Shown here piece by piece: positions 28,157 through 36,864 of a DNA stretch of 64,000 bases. The DNA is from Hymenobacter caeli (GTDB lineage: Bacteria; Bacteroidota; Bacteroidia; Cytophagales; Hymenobacteraceae), in NCBI RefSeq assembly GCF_013294115.1, contig NZ_JABSNP010000006.1, forward strand, positions 124,001 through 188,000, given 5' to 3'. The notes below the pieces were generated by a model, which searched no databases, was not told the DNA's origin, and worked only from the letters and a program-made list of their open reading frames with translations. The stretch's first letter is position 1, and the number at the start of each line of letters is the position of its first letter. The position numbers and the translations under genes were made by a program.

Positions 28157-29782
28157 ATGCCCGAAATTGACCTGACCGCCGCCGCCAGCCTGCCCGAGGG
28201 CGTGCTGCAATCCTTTCCCACGCCCCACGACGGCCCCGAGGTGCTGCTGGTGCGCCACGCGGGCGCGGTGCACGCCTTTGCCGCGCATTGCCCGCACTAC
28301 GGGGCCCCGCTGGCCAAGGGCCGGCTGGTGAACGGCAAAATCGTGTGCCCCTGGCACCACGCCTGCTTCCGGGTGGCCGACGGCCACCTGTGCGAGCCCC
28401 CGGCCCTCGACGACTTGCCCGCCTTCGCCGTGCGCGAGGCCGCCGGGCGGGTGCTGGTGCAGGTGCCCGAACAGCCCGCTGCCAGCACCGACGACCCCAG
28501 CGCCACGCCCACGGCGGAAGTGGGCGGCACCCCGCCCGCCGATGCCGCCGGGGCCCCGGCCGATACGCGCACGTTCGCAATCGTGGGCGGCGGGGCGGCC
28601 GGCCAGTACGCGGCCCAGACGCTGCGGCAGCAGGGCTTCGCGGGCCGCATCGTGCTGGTGACGGCCGACGAAAAAGCGCCCTACGACCGCACCAAGCTCA
28701 GCAAGCCCTACCTGGCGGGCAAGGCCCAGCCGGCGGCGCTGCCCCTGCGCACGCCGGATTTTTACGAGCGGCACCGCATCGAGCTGCGGCTGAACACCCG
28801 CGCCACCGGCCTCGACCTGCAACGGCAGGAAATACAGCTCGATAGCCAGCCGCCGCTGCGCTACGACCAGCTGCTGCTGGCCCCCGGCGGGGCCCCCAAC
28901 CGCCTGCCCAAACTGCCCGGCCACGACCTGGCCGGGGTGCTGCCCCTGCGCACCCAGGCCGACGCCGACGCCATCCTGGCCGCCACCAAAACCGCTCAGC
29001 AGGTGGTCGTTATCGGCTCTAGCTTCATCGGCATGGAAGCTACCAGCAGCCTCGTGGGCGAAGGCCGTACCGTGACGGTGGTGGCCCAGGACAAGGTGCC
29101 CTTCCTGCGGGTGCTGGGGCCCGAAATCGGGGCCATGTTCCGGGCCCTGCACGAGGAGAGGGGCGTGCGCTTCGAGGCCGACGCCGAGGTAACGGCCCTG
29201 CTGGGCGAGGCTGGCCGCGTGACGGGCGTGCAGCTGAAAACCGGCCGCGTGCTGCCCGCCGACGCCGTGGTGCTGGGCGTGGGCGTGCGCCCGGCCACCG
29301 GTTTTTTGCAAGACGCTTTGCCGCTGGAAAGAGACGGCGGCCTGGCCGTAAACGAGTACCTGCAAGCCGCCGAAAACGTATACGCCGCCGGCGACATTGC
29401 CCGGTTTCCGCTGGGGGCCCCCGCCGTGCCCACGCGCATCGAGCACTGGCGCGTGGCCCAGCAGCACGGCCGCACGGCGGCCCGCAACATGCTGGGCCAG
29501 CGGGAGGCCTTCACCGCGGCCCCGTATTTCTGGACGCAGCAGTACGGCAAGAGCCTGCGCTACGCCGGCCACGCCGAAAATTGGGACCAAATCATCTACC
29601 ACGGAGAGGTCGCGAAGCAAGAATTTCTGGCCCTGTACGTGCTGGACAACCGCATTGTGGCCGCCGCCGGCATGAACCGCGACGCCGACATGATTTACGT
29701 GGCCGAGCGGCTGGAGCAGGGCCGAATGCCCGCCCCGGCGCAGGTGCGCGAGGACATGGACTGGGCCGCCGGGGCGAACTAG
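28157..29782 (+). CDS. Rieske domain fused to AIF-type FAD/NAD oxidoreductase
   Basis: 541 residues. N-terminal Rieske domain with CPHYGAPL (Cys45, His47) and CPWHHACF (Cys64, His67), the ligands of a [2Fe-2S] cluster. A Pro/Ala linker (about 105-132) leads to a flavoprotein reductase: FAIVGGGAAGQYAA for FAD, YDRTKLSKPYLAGK, VVVIGSSFIGMEATSSL for NAD(P)H, and YAAGDIARFP. This is the domain order of AIFL (apoptosis-inducing factor 3) and of bacterial ferredoxin-reductase-like proteins. It probably moves electrons from NAD(P)H through FAD to its own iron-sulfur centre. The start is set by MPEIDLTAAAS; the frame is open 58 codons further. Confidence 0.92.
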   Translation: MPEIDLTAAASLPEGVLQSFPTPHDGPEVLLVRHAGAVHAFAAHCPHYGAPLAKGRLVNGKIVCPWHHACFRVADGHLCEPPALDDLPAFAVREAAGRVLVQVPEQPAASTDDPSATPTAEVGGTPPADAAGAPADTRTFAIVGGGAAGQYAAQTLRQQGFAGRIVLVTADEKAPYDRTKLSKPYLAGKAQPAALPLRTPDFYERHRIELRLNTRATGLDLQRQEIQLDSQPPLRYDQLLLAPGGAPNRLPKLPGHDLAGVLPLRTQADADAILAATKTAQQVVVIGSSFIGMEATSSLVGEGRTVTVVAQDKVPFLRVLGPEIGAMFRALHEERGVRFEADAEVTALLGEAGRVTGVQLKTGRVLPADAVVLGVGVRPATGFLQDALPLERDGGLAVNEYLQAAENVYAAGDIARFPLGAPAVPTRIEHWRVAQQHGRTAARNMLGQREAFTAAPYFWTQQYGKSLRYAGHAENWDQIIYHGEVAKQEFLALYVLDNRIVAAAGMNRDADMIYVAERLEQGRMPAPAQVREDMDWAAGAN

Positions 29783-29812
29783 CACCGCGCAGTCAGCTGG
29801 GCTTTAAGGCGT

Positions 29813-29842
29813 AAAAAAACCGCCGGGGTCGGCGGTTTTTTT
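29813..29842. terminator. Bidirectional terminator
   Basis: AAAAAAACCGCC (29813-29824) / GGCGGTTTTTTT (29831-29842), 6-nt loop. Lies between the convergent Rieske/FAD gene and the secreted-protein gene at 29871. Confidence 0.9.
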
Positions 29843-29870
29843 ATGCAGTTTTTCGAGTCAGGCGGGCGTG

Positions 29871-30407
29871 CTAGTCGCGGCCCCGGCCGTGGCCGTTATC
29901 GTCCCGGTCTCGGCCGTGCCCGCGGTCATGGTCCTGGTCACGGCCATTATTATAGCCCTCGCGGTAAATCTTTTTGGCCTGGCCGGGCGGCAAGCCCCGG
30001 TCGCGCACGATGACCCGGGTCGGGGCTTGGCGCACAATAACCGGGCGCGGGGCGGGGCGGTACACCACCGGCCGGAACCGGTCGCGGTGGGCCCCCACGT
30101 AGGTCCACGGCTGGCGGCCGCGGTAGTCCAGCACCACCGGGTGGAACTGGTAGGGGTCGTAGCCGCTCAGCGAAGCCACCGGCAGCCACTGCCCGTTGCG
30201 GAGCACGATGTACTGCTGGGCTTGCAGGTCGTAATAGCCGTCGATTTCAGGGATGTAGTAGTACTGCGCGCCCTGCGGCACGGCGGGCCCCCAGGCCGGG
30301 CGGCCAATGTTCACGTTGACGCGGACCTGGGCCTGGGCGGCCGGTGCAGCGGCCAGGGCAAAGCCGCTCAGCAGTGCGGCGCAAAAGGTGGTTTGAAGGA
30401 ATTTCAT
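29871..30407 (-). CDS. Secreted YYYIPEIDGYYD-family protein, paralogue 2
   Basis: 178 residues. Signal peptide MKFLQTTFCAALLSGFALAA with a cut near AQA (27). The family block (about 41-102) reads GAQYYYIPEIDGYYDLQ, QYIVLRNGQWLPVASL, QFHPVVLDYRGRQPW. The tail differs from its relatives: VVYRPAPRPVIVRQAPTR, then a run rich in His, Asp, Arg and Gly (DQDHDRGHGRDRDDNGHGRG), which could bind metal or mineral surfaces. It lies 82 bp downstream of paralogue 3 on the same strand, so a tandem duplication is likely. Function unknown. Confidence 0.8.
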   Translation of the reverse strand: MKFLQTTFCAALLSGFALAAAPAAQAQVRVNVNIGRPAWGPAVPQGAQYYYIPEIDGYYDLQAQQYIVLRNGQWLPVASLSGYDPYQFHPVVLDYRGRQPWTYVGAHRDRFRPVVYRPAPRPVIVRQAPTRVIVRDRGLPPGQAKKIYREGYNNGRDQDHDRGHGRDRDDNGHGRGRD

Positions 30408-30489
30408 GGCGTTTGGACAGTAAAGAAGTAGATGGTTTAAAAACAATGGGCGCGGCGGCTGCCACATTCACCCTCGTGGGCTACCAGGC

Positions 30490-31260
30490 CTAGTGGCCGC
30501 GGCGGCCGCCCCCGTCGCCGTGACCGCCCCCGCCCCCGTCGCCGTGGCCCCCGCCTTGCGGGCCCTGGCCGCCGCGGCCCGGGTTGAAACCGCCGCCGGA
30601 ACCGCCCGGACCCCGGCCCCCGCCCTGGGGACCCTGGCCGCCGCGGCCCGCGTCAAAGCCGCCGGGGCCACGGCCCCCGCCTTGCGGGCCCGGGTTGCCG
30701 CGGTTGTCGCCGCCGCGGTTGTCAAAGCCGCCGGGTCGGTTCCCGCCGGGGTACTGGCCGGGGCCCCGGTTGTCGAAGCCGCCGCGGTGGTCGCCGCGGC
30801 CGTGGTTGTCGTAGCCGCCGCGGTTGCCGTAGCCCCGGGGGTCGTAGCCGCGGCCCCCGAAAGCGCGGTTGTCGTAGCCCCGGCCGTAGAAGCCGCCGCG
30901 GCCGTAGGGCACGTAGGGGCGGTAGGCGTAGTGGCTGTGGTAGTATTCGCCTTGCAGCCAGGGCTCGCGGCCGCGGTAGCTAATCACCACGGGGTGAAAC
31001 TGGTAGGGGTCGTAGCCGTACAGCTCGGGCAGCGGCACCCAGTAGCCGTCCTGGTTCACGATGTACTGCTGGGTGTAGAGGTCGTAGTAGCCGTCGATTT
31101 CGGGGATGTAGTAGTACTGCGCCCCCTGGGCCACGGGCGGGCCCCAGGCCGGGGCCCCGAAGTTGAGGCTGATTCCCACCTGGGCCTGGGCGGCCGGGGC
31201 GGCCAGCAGGGCAAACGCCCCAATCAGCGAAGCGCCAACAAATTTCGTGAGGGTTTTCAT
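30490..31260 (-). CDS. Secreted YYYIPEIDGYYD-family protein, paralogue 3 with Gly-rich tail
   Basis: 256 residues. Signal peptide MKTLTKFVGASLIGAFALLA, cut near AQA (26-27). The family block (about 41-102) has GAQYYYIPEIDGYYDLY, QYIVNQDGYWVPLPEL, QFHPVVISYRGREPW. A Tyr-rich bridge (YYHSHYAYRPYVPYGRGG) is followed by about 130 residues of Gly/Arg/Asn/Asp repeats (GGYDNHGRGDHRGGFDNRG; PGGFDAGRGGQGPQGGGRG) ending GGGRRGH. Such tails are disordered and sticky, as in matrix or surface-coat proteins. The repeats are protein low-complexity; at DNA level they show as GCCGCCGCGGTTG units. Function unknown. Confidence 0.8.
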   Translation of the reverse strand: MKTLTKFVGASLIGAFALLAAPAAQAQVGISLNFGAPAWGPPVAQGAQYYYIPEIDGYYDLYTQQYIVNQDGYWVPLPELYGYDPYQFHPVVISYRGREPWLQGEYYHSHYAYRPYVPYGRGGFYGRGYDNRAFGGRGYDPRGYGNRGGYDNHGRGDHRGGFDNRGPGQYPGGNRPGGFDNRGGDNRGNPGPQGGGRGPGGFDAGRGGQGPQGGGRGPGGSGGGFNPGRGGQGPQGGGHGDGGGGGHGDGGGRRGH

Positions 31261-31560
31261 GGGAAGACGAGTTTATGGGTAAAGCGGGCCGCCAGCGGCG
31301 GTGCTTGTGGGGGTAATTGCAAGGCAAGTGCCAATCTGCGCCGGGCCCCCGGGCCGGGACCCAAATACCGACCAACGGGCCCAAAGCGACGGCGGAACGG
31401 CATTAAATAAAAAGCCGGGCACAAACCGGGGGCGTTCGGGGTTGTACCCGGCCGCCCGGGCTTATACGGCCGAGGCCCAAATCGGGCGAACGGGGGCCGC
31501 AACCCCGGCCGTTGGGCAGCATCTTCCGTACTTTTGCGCACTTACCCGCTGCTTTCCTGC
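31261..31560. other. Divergent control region before uvrA
   Basis: 300 bp between the start of the secreted-protein gene (minus) and uvrA (plus). TACTTTTG at 31529-31536 is a likely uvrA -7 element. No terminator, word repeat or small gene is visible. The middle has CG-rich sequence without open frames of quality. Confidence 0.5.
31529..31536 (+). promoter_or_regulatory. uvrA -7 element
   Basis: TACTTTTG fits TAnnTTTG, 24 nt before the uvrA ATG. The only TTG upstream (31512-31514) is 14 nt away, closer than usual. Confidence 0.45.
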
Positions 31561-34500
31561 ATGGCCAAAAAATCACCGGCTACTCCCGTCGCTACCGTAC
31601 CCAAACCGGCCGCCGCCGCGCTGAAAAAACAATTGGAAGGCACTGCCACCGAGGCCGCCGCGGCCCGGGGCAGCCAGCCCAGCGCCGCCGGCCTGGCCGT
31701 GGCCGCGCAGCACCAAACCCCCGACACCCTGCCGCCCACCACGGCCGCCGCCCCCGGCGGCCCGGCGGTGTTCGACGTGCCCTACATCGAGGTGTACGGG
31801 GCCCGCGAGCACAACCTCAAAAACGTGTCGGTGCGCATCCCGCGCAACCAGTTGGTGGTGTTCACGGGCATCTCGGGCTCGGGCAAGAGCAGCTTGGCCT
31901 TCGACACGATTTACGCCGAGGGGCAGCGGCGCTACATGGAAACGTTTTCGGCCTACGCCCGCAGCTTCATGGGGGGCCTGGAGCGGCCCGACGTGGACAA
32001 AATAGAAGGCCTCTCGCCGGTTATCAGCATCGAGCAGAAAACGACCTCGCGCAACCCGCGCTCCACGGTGGGTACCATCACGGAGATTTACGATTTCCTG
32101 CGCTTGCTCTACGCCCGCACGGCCGAAGCCTTCAGCTACGCGACGGGCGAGAAGATGATTCGGCAGAGCGACGACCAGATTATCAACTACATCCTGCGGC
32201 ACTTCGACGGCAAGAAGCTCGTGGTGCTGGCCCCCGTGGTGAAGGGCCGCAAGGGCCACTACCGCGAAGATTTCCAGAAGATTGCCAAGCTGGGCTTCAC
32301 CAAGGTGCGCGTCGACGGCGAGCTGCTCGACATCACGGCCAAGATGCAGGTGGACCGCTACAAAATCCACGACATCGAAATTGTCATCGACCGGCTGGTG
32401 GTGAAGGAGGAAGACCGGTTCCGCCTCTCCGGCTCGGTGCAGAACGCGCTGACGCACGGCAAGGGCACCATGCTCGTGCTCGACCCCGACGGCAAGGGCG
32501 AGCGGGCCAAGCCGCAGTTTTTCTCGCGCTTCCTGATGGACCCCGCCACCGGCATCGCCTACGACGACCCGGCGCCCAACACGTTCAGCTTCAACTCGCC
32601 CTACGGGGCCTGCCCCACCTGCCACGGCCTGGGCGAGGTGCAGGAAATCACGGAGGACGCCGTGCTGCCCGACCGCAAGCTCAGCATCAGCCGCGGCGGT
32701 ATTGCGCCGCTGGGCGAGTACCGCGACATCTGGATTTTCCAACAGCTCCAGGGCATCCTCAAAAAGCACAAGGCCACCCTGAACACGCCCCTCGACAAGC
32801 TGCCCGAGGAGCTGCTCACCCGCCTGCTGCACGGCATCACGGAGGACGAGGCCGACGACCGCAAAAGCGTGTACACCGAGCCCTTTGAGGGCCTCATCCC
32901 GTTCCTGCGCCGGCAGATGGACTCGGAATCCGACAACATCCGCGAGTGGATTGCCCAGTACGCCCAGGCCCAGCCCTGCCCCGAGTGCCACGGCTACCGC
33001 CTCAAGAAGGAAAGCCTGCACTTTAAAATGGCCGGCAAGCACATCGGCGAGCTGTCCACGATGGACCTGACGGAGCTGGCCGCTTGGTTCGAGGGCCTGG
33101 AAGAACGCCTCACCGAGCGCCAGAACGTCATCGGCCGCGAGCTGTTGAAGGAGATTCGCAAGCGCATCGGCTTCCTGCTCGAAGTGGGCTTAGACTACCT
33201 GAACCTGCACCGCCCGGTGCGCACGCTCAGCGGCGGCGAGAGCCAGCGCATCCGCCTCGCCACCCAGATTGGCACCCAGCTCGTGGGCGTGCTCTACATC
33301 ATGGACGAGCCCAGCATTGGCCTGCACCAGCGCGACAACGAGCGGCTAATCAAAGCCTTGCAGCACCTGCGCGACATCGGCAACTCGGTGATTGTGGTGG
33401 AGCACGACAAGGACATGATCCTGCACGCCGACTTCGTGCTCGACATCGGGCCCGGGGCCGGCATCCACGGCGGCCACATCGTGGCCCACGGCACGCCGCA
33501 GGAAATCCTGGGCTCCGGCTCGCTCACCTCGCAGTACCTCAGCGGGCAGAAGCACATCGAGCTGCAAAAGAAAAAGCGCAAGGGCGAGGGCACCGAGCTG
33601 GTGCTGAAAGGCGCAAAAGGCAACAACCTCAAAAACGTGACCCTGAAAGTGCCCTTGGGCAAGCTCACGGCCGTCACGGGGGTGAGCGGGTCGGGCAAGA
33701 GCACGCTCATCCACGACACGCTGTACCCGATTCTCAACCAGCACTTCTTCAACGCCAAGCGCGAGCCGCTGGCCTACGGCACCATCGAAGGGCTGGAGCT
33801 GCTCGACAAGGTAATTGAGGTGGACCAGTCGCCCATCGGCCGCACGCCGCGCTCGAACCCAGCGACTTACACCGGCGTGATGACGGAAATCCGCAGCTTG
33901 TTTTCGGAGATGCCGGAGGCGAAAATCCGGGGCTACGGGCCCGGGCGCTTCTCGTTCAATGTGAAGGGCGGGCGCTGCGAAACCTGCGAGGGGGCGGGCA
34001 TCCGCACCATCGAGATGAACTTCCTGCCCGACGTGCACGTGCCCTGCGAAACCTGCAAGGGCCGCCGCTACAACCGCGAAACCCTGGAGGTGCGCTTCAA
34101 GGGCAAGTCCATCACCGACGTGCTCGACATGACGGTGGAAAAGGCGGTGGACTTCTTCGAGTTCCAGCCCCGCATCGTGCGCAAGATTCGGACCCTCAAC
34201 GACGTGGGCCTCGGCTACCTCACCCTGGGCCAGCAGGCCACCACGCTGTCCGGCGGCGAGGCCCAGCGCGTGAAGCTGGCCACCGAGCTGGGCAAAAAAG
34301 ACACCGGCAAGACGTTCTACATCCTCGACGAGCCCACCACCGGCCTGCACTTCGAGGACATCAACCACCTCGCCGCCGTGCTCCAGAAGCTGGCCGACAA
34401 GGGCAACACCGTCCTCATCATCGAGCACAACCTGGACCTGATCAAAGTGGCCGACCACGTCATCGACATCGGGCCCGAGGGCGGCGGGGGCGGCGGCAAC

Positions 34501-34605
34501 ATCGTGGCCCAGGGCACGCCCGAGCAGGTAGCCAAGAGCGGCAAAGGCCACACCAGCCGCTTCCTGGCCGAGGAGTTGCGCACGAGCAAGTACGCCACCG
34601 CGTAG
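31561..34605 (+). CDS. uvrA: Excinuclease ABC subunit A
   Basis: 1014 residues, a tandem ABC ATPase that finds bulky DNA lesions and loads UvrB in nucleotide excision repair. The core starts at about residue 74 (VPYIEVYGAREHNLKNV). Walker A GISGSGKSS and GVSGSGKST; zinc-finger cysteines in CPTCHGLGE / CPECHGYR and in CETCEGAG / CETCKGRRY; signatures TLSGGESQR and TLSGGEAQR. The first 73 residues are an Ala/Pro/Thr-rich extension (MAKKSPATPVATVPKPAAAA...) not found in most UvrA and probably disordered. The upstream ATG at 31534 lies inside the promoter and is rejected. A terminator follows. Confidence 0.96.
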   Translation: MAKKSPATPVATVPKPAAAALKKQLEGTATEAAAARGSQPSAAGLAVAAQHQTPDTLPPTTAAAPGGPAVFDVPYIEVYGAREHNLKNVSVRIPRNQLVVFTGISGSGKSSLAFDTIYAEGQRRYMETFSAYARSFMGGLERPDVDKIEGLSPVISIEQKTTSRNPRSTVGTITEIYDFLRLLYARTAEAFSYATGEKMIRQSDDQIINYILRHFDGKKLVVLAPVVKGRKGHYREDFQKIAKLGFTKVRVDGELLDITAKMQVDRYKIHDIEIVIDRLVVKEEDRFRLSGSVQNALTHGKGTMLVLDPDGKGERAKPQFFSRFLMDPATGIAYDDPAPNTFSFNSPYGACPTCHGLGEVQEITEDAVLPDRKLSISRGGIAPLGEYRDIWIFQQLQGILKKHKATLNTPLDKLPEELLTRLLHGITEDEADDRKSVYTEPFEGLIPFLRRQMDSESDNIREWIAQYAQAQPCPECHGYRLKKESLHFKMAGKHIGELSTMDLTELAAWFEGLEERLTERQNVIGRELLKEIRKRIGFLLEVGLDYLNLHRPVRTLSGGESQRIRLATQIGTQLVGVLYIMDEPSIGLHQRDNERLIKALQHLRDIGNSVIVVEHDKDMILHADFVLDIGPGAGIHGGHIVAHGTPQEILGSGSLTSQYLSGQKHIELQKKKRKGEGTELVLKGAKGNNLKNVTLKVPLGKLTAVTGVSGSGKSTLIHDTLYPILNQHFFNAKREPLAYGTIEGLELLDKVIEVDQSPIGRTPRSNPATYTGVMTEIRSLFSEMPEAKIRGYGPGRFSFNVKGGRCETCEGAGIRTIEMNFLPDVHVPCETCKGRRYNRETLEVRFKGKSITDVLDMTVEKAVDFFEFQPRIVRKIRTLNDVGLGYLTLGQQATTLSGGEAQRVKLATELGKKDTGKTFYILDEPTTGLHFEDINHLAAVLQKLADKGNTVLIIEHNLDLIKVADHVIDIGPEGGGGGGNIVAQGTPEQVAKSGKGHTSRFLAEELRTSKYATA

Positions 34606-34623
34606 CAGGATTGGTTGACAAGG

Positions 34624-34660
34624 AAAAGCCCGATAACGTCACAGTTGTCGGGCCTTTTTT
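34624..34660 (+). terminator. uvrA terminator
   Basis: GCCCGATAAC (34628-34637) / GTTGTCGGGC (34644-34653) with a T run at 34655-34660. Confidence 0.88.
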
Positions 34661-34741
34661 GCTCTAGACTTTATATACAGCCTAACTTAAATGTTATGCT
34701 CAACGCAGCAATGGCCGCATTACTTATGCAATCAAAAGAAA

Positions 34742-34772
34742 TTGGTAGCTTTTAGTAATGCTTTTACATTTG
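34742..34772 (+). promoter_or_regulatory. Fic gene promoter
   Basis: TTG 34742-34744, a 20-nt spacer, TACATTTG 34765-34772. This is an excellent match, in AT-rich DNA. It lies inside the longer reading of the Fic frame and 3 nt before ATG 34776, which points to a leaderless message starting at that ATG. Confidence 0.65.
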
Positions 34773-34775
34773 CAT

Positions 34776-36116
34776 ATGAGCCTACCCGAGTTACCACCTA
34801 CTGCCTCTGATTTAGCAGCTATTGCCCCCGAGAGAATTGCCGCTTGCCTGCTTGAGCCGGTTCTTGTAGAGGCCATTGGTAAGATAAATGATCAGTATTT
34901 TTATTGGTCTGAGATGCGCCGACGCCTGTTGCCTGCTGGCACAGATGCAGTGCTGCTGTGGCAGGTAGCACGGCAACTGCGTAGACAATCTGCTTGGAAA
35001 TGGACTTGGAAAAGCGGGTCGGAGCAATGGCATTTCAGCTATAATTTGCCCAAGTCTTTGCAGCAAGTGCTGTATGCACTCGATGAGCAACTGGGCGGTG
35101 AGCGCCGCTCAGTACAATCGTTGCTCACGGGCACCGAGCGCCAGCATCTATTGGTAAATGCGCGCATGGAAGAAGCCATTGCTTCGAGCCAGATGGAAGG
35201 GGCTAGTACTACGCGCGAAGCCGCGAAGCAATTGTTGCGTGCTCGGCGCAAGCCCTTAAATAAGTCGGAGCGCATGATTGTCAACAATTATCAGACCATG
35301 CGGCATCTTCAGGACAGCATTCACCGTCCGCTGAGTATTGAAAGTCTGTTGGAAATTCAAGCGTTAGTAACACACGGTACCCTCGATGCACCGCATCAAG
35401 TCGGTCAGTTGCGTACAAACGACAACATCTCCGTAGTAGACCACAGCACCAGTGAGGTGGTTCATTATCCCCCTGGGTGTCAGCATTTGCCCGCTCTCCT
35501 CACTCAACTGTGCGACTTTGCTAACGCTAGTGATGCAACTCATCACCCGTTAGTAGCAGCTTGCCTGCTTCATTTTTTAATAGGCTTTATTCATCCATTT
35601 GTTGATGGAAATGGACGAACCGCACGGGCTGTTTTCTACTGGTACTTGCTTAGGCGAAATTATTGGCTAGTAGAATACATGCCGCTGTCGCGCATCATCA
35701 AGCGGTCAGCCGTGCAGTACGGCCGGGCTTATCTATTTACAGAAGCTGATGACAATGACATTACCTACTTTATCAAGTATCATCTGCACGTTCTGGCGCA
35801 AGCGTATGCCGACTTACAGGAGTATGTAGCCCGGCAGAAACAGCAGGTGTACCAAACTCGCCAACTGTTGCTGACCGGATTGAATGGGCGTCAGATTCAG
35901 ATAGTACAGTGGCTACGCGATAAGCCTGAAACCACCCTGACAATTCGGGACGTGCAACACCGATTCGGAGTGGTATACGACACGGCCCGCACCGACCTGA
36001 TGCACCTCGAAAAACTGGGCTTGCTGGACAAGCGCCGCGAAGGCAAAGTCAAGATTCTGTATCTGCGCGCGGAGAACTTTGACGAAGTGGTAGCTGGGTT
36101 GAAGGGCGGCCGGTGA
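34776..36116 (+). CDS. Fic family protein (AMP-transferase, class II) with winged-helix C-terminus
   Basis: 446 residues from ATG 34776. Fic motif HPFVDGNGRTAR with catalytic His273 and the anion-binding GNGR. An autoinhibitory helix lies on the N-terminal side: SSQMEG (Ser137, Glu141, Gly142) fits (S/T)xxxE(G/N), which makes it a class II, self-inhibited Fic. The N-terminal helical region precedes it, and a winged helix-turn-helix (about 380-446, TLTIRDVQHRFGVVYDTART) closes the protein. Fic enzymes usually transfer AMP to a target hydroxyl; the target is unknown. Base composition is visibly lower in GC than all neighbours, which suggests transfer. It is flanked by its own promoter and terminator. 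Confidence 0.93.
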   Translation: MSLPELPPTASDLAAIAPERIAACLLEPVLVEAIGKINDQYFYWSEMRRRLLPAGTDAVLLWQVARQLRRQSAWKWTWKSGSEQWHFSYNLPKSLQQVLYALDEQLGGERRSVQSLLTGTERQHLLVNARMEEAIASSQMEGASTTREAAKQLLRARRKPLNKSERMIVNNYQTMRHLQDSIHRPLSIESLLEIQALVTHGTLDAPHQVGQLRTNDNISVVDHSTSEVVHYPPGCQHLPALLTQLCDFANASDATHHPLVAACLLHFLIGFIHPFVDGNGRTARAVFYWYLLRRNYWLVEYMPLSRIIKRSAVQYGRAYLFTEADDNDITYFIKYHLHVLAQAYADLQEYVARQKQQVYQTRQLLLTGLNGRQIQIVQWLRDKPETTLTIRDVQHRFGVVYDTARTDLMHLEKLGLLDKRREGKVKILYLRAENFDEVVAGLKGGR

Positions 36117-36188
36117 TGGCCAACCACGCCGCCGAATTAGGGCCCCAAAGCCCCTAATGGCCATGCGCCGCTAAATTTATTTCCTGGG

Positions 36189-36221
36189 AAAGCCCGTTGT
36201 GTGCCGCGCAGCGGGCTTTTT
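36189..36221 (+). terminator. Terminator after the Fic gene
   Basis: AAAGCCCG (36189-36196) / CGGGCTTT (36212-36219), then T. A 15-nt loop with GC-rich content. Confidence 0.7.
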
Positions 36222-36318
36222 GTGGGAAATGGGGCCTCGGCGAAAAAAATATTTGCCCGGTCAACCAACCTTTCTTGCGCCGCCCGGCACTTTGGGCCAA
36301 CGAATAAGAAAACGGTCC

Positions 36319-36864
36319 GTGCCCGACTCGCCGCCCCACTTGCTTGCCGAAGAACAGCACCTGCTGGCGGGCTGCCTGGCCCAGGACCGCCAGGCGCAGT
36401 ACCGCCTGTACCAGCAGTACAAGACGGCCATGTTTTCCTCGGCCCTGCGGATTCTGGGCGATAGGGCCCTGGCGCAGGACGCGCTCCAGGAAGCCTTCGT
36501 GGAAGTGTTCCAGCACTTGGCCGACTTCCGGCAGCAGTCGACGCTGGGGGCCTGGGTGAAGACCATCGTGGTGCGGCGGGCCTTGCGCACGCTGCGCCGC
36601 GAGCAGCGCATGGAAGTGTACGACCAGGACCGCCACCCCGAACCCCTGGTGGCCTGGCACGACAACCTCACCGGCGAGGCCCTGGACAAGGCCATCGGCG
36701 AGCTGCCGGCCGGCTACCGGGCCGTGTTCTGCCTGGTGGAGGTGGAAGGCTACGCCCACCGCGAGGTGGCCGGGCTGCTCGGCATCAGCGAAGGCACCAG
36801 CAAGTCGCAACTCTACCACGCCAAGCGCCTGCTGCAACGCAAACTTCAGTTCCTCTACGAATGA
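36319..36864 (+). CDS. ECF-type RNA polymerase sigma factor
   Basis: 181 residues from the GTG at 36319. Region 2 has QYRLYQQYKTAMFSSALRIL, then QDALQEAFVEVFQHLADFR; region 4 has ELPAGYRAVFCLVEVEGYAH and EVAGLLGISEGTSKSQLYHA, a helix-turn-helix for -35 recognition. No region 3 and no signal-sensing extension. The frame is open 40 codons upstream, but that part carries a GCACTTTG-like -7 element, so the GTG is preferred. The stop overlaps the next gene by ATGA. This starts a four-gene coupled operon (sigma, anti-sigma, surface protein, outer-membrane protein). Confidence 0.92.
   Translation: MPDSPPHLLAEEQHLLAGCLAQDRQAQYRLYQQYKTAMFSSALRILGDRALAQDALQEAFVEVFQHLADFRQQSTLGAWVKTIVVRRALRTLRREQRMEVYDQDRHPEPLVAWHDNLTGEALDKAIGELPAGYRAVFCLVEVEGYAHREVAGLLGISEGTSKSQLYHAKRLLQRKLQFLYE

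Noticed and set aside
30490..30900. CRISPR-like regular repeats
   Set aside because: The spacing comes from Gly/Arg/Asn codon repeats in the tail of the secreted protein. There are no unique spacers or constant direct repeats, and no cas gene.
34758..34775. Upstream ATG for the Fic gene
   Set aside because: It lies within the strong promoter (TACATTTG 34765-34772), so it would not be in the mRNA. The ATG at 34776 is used.
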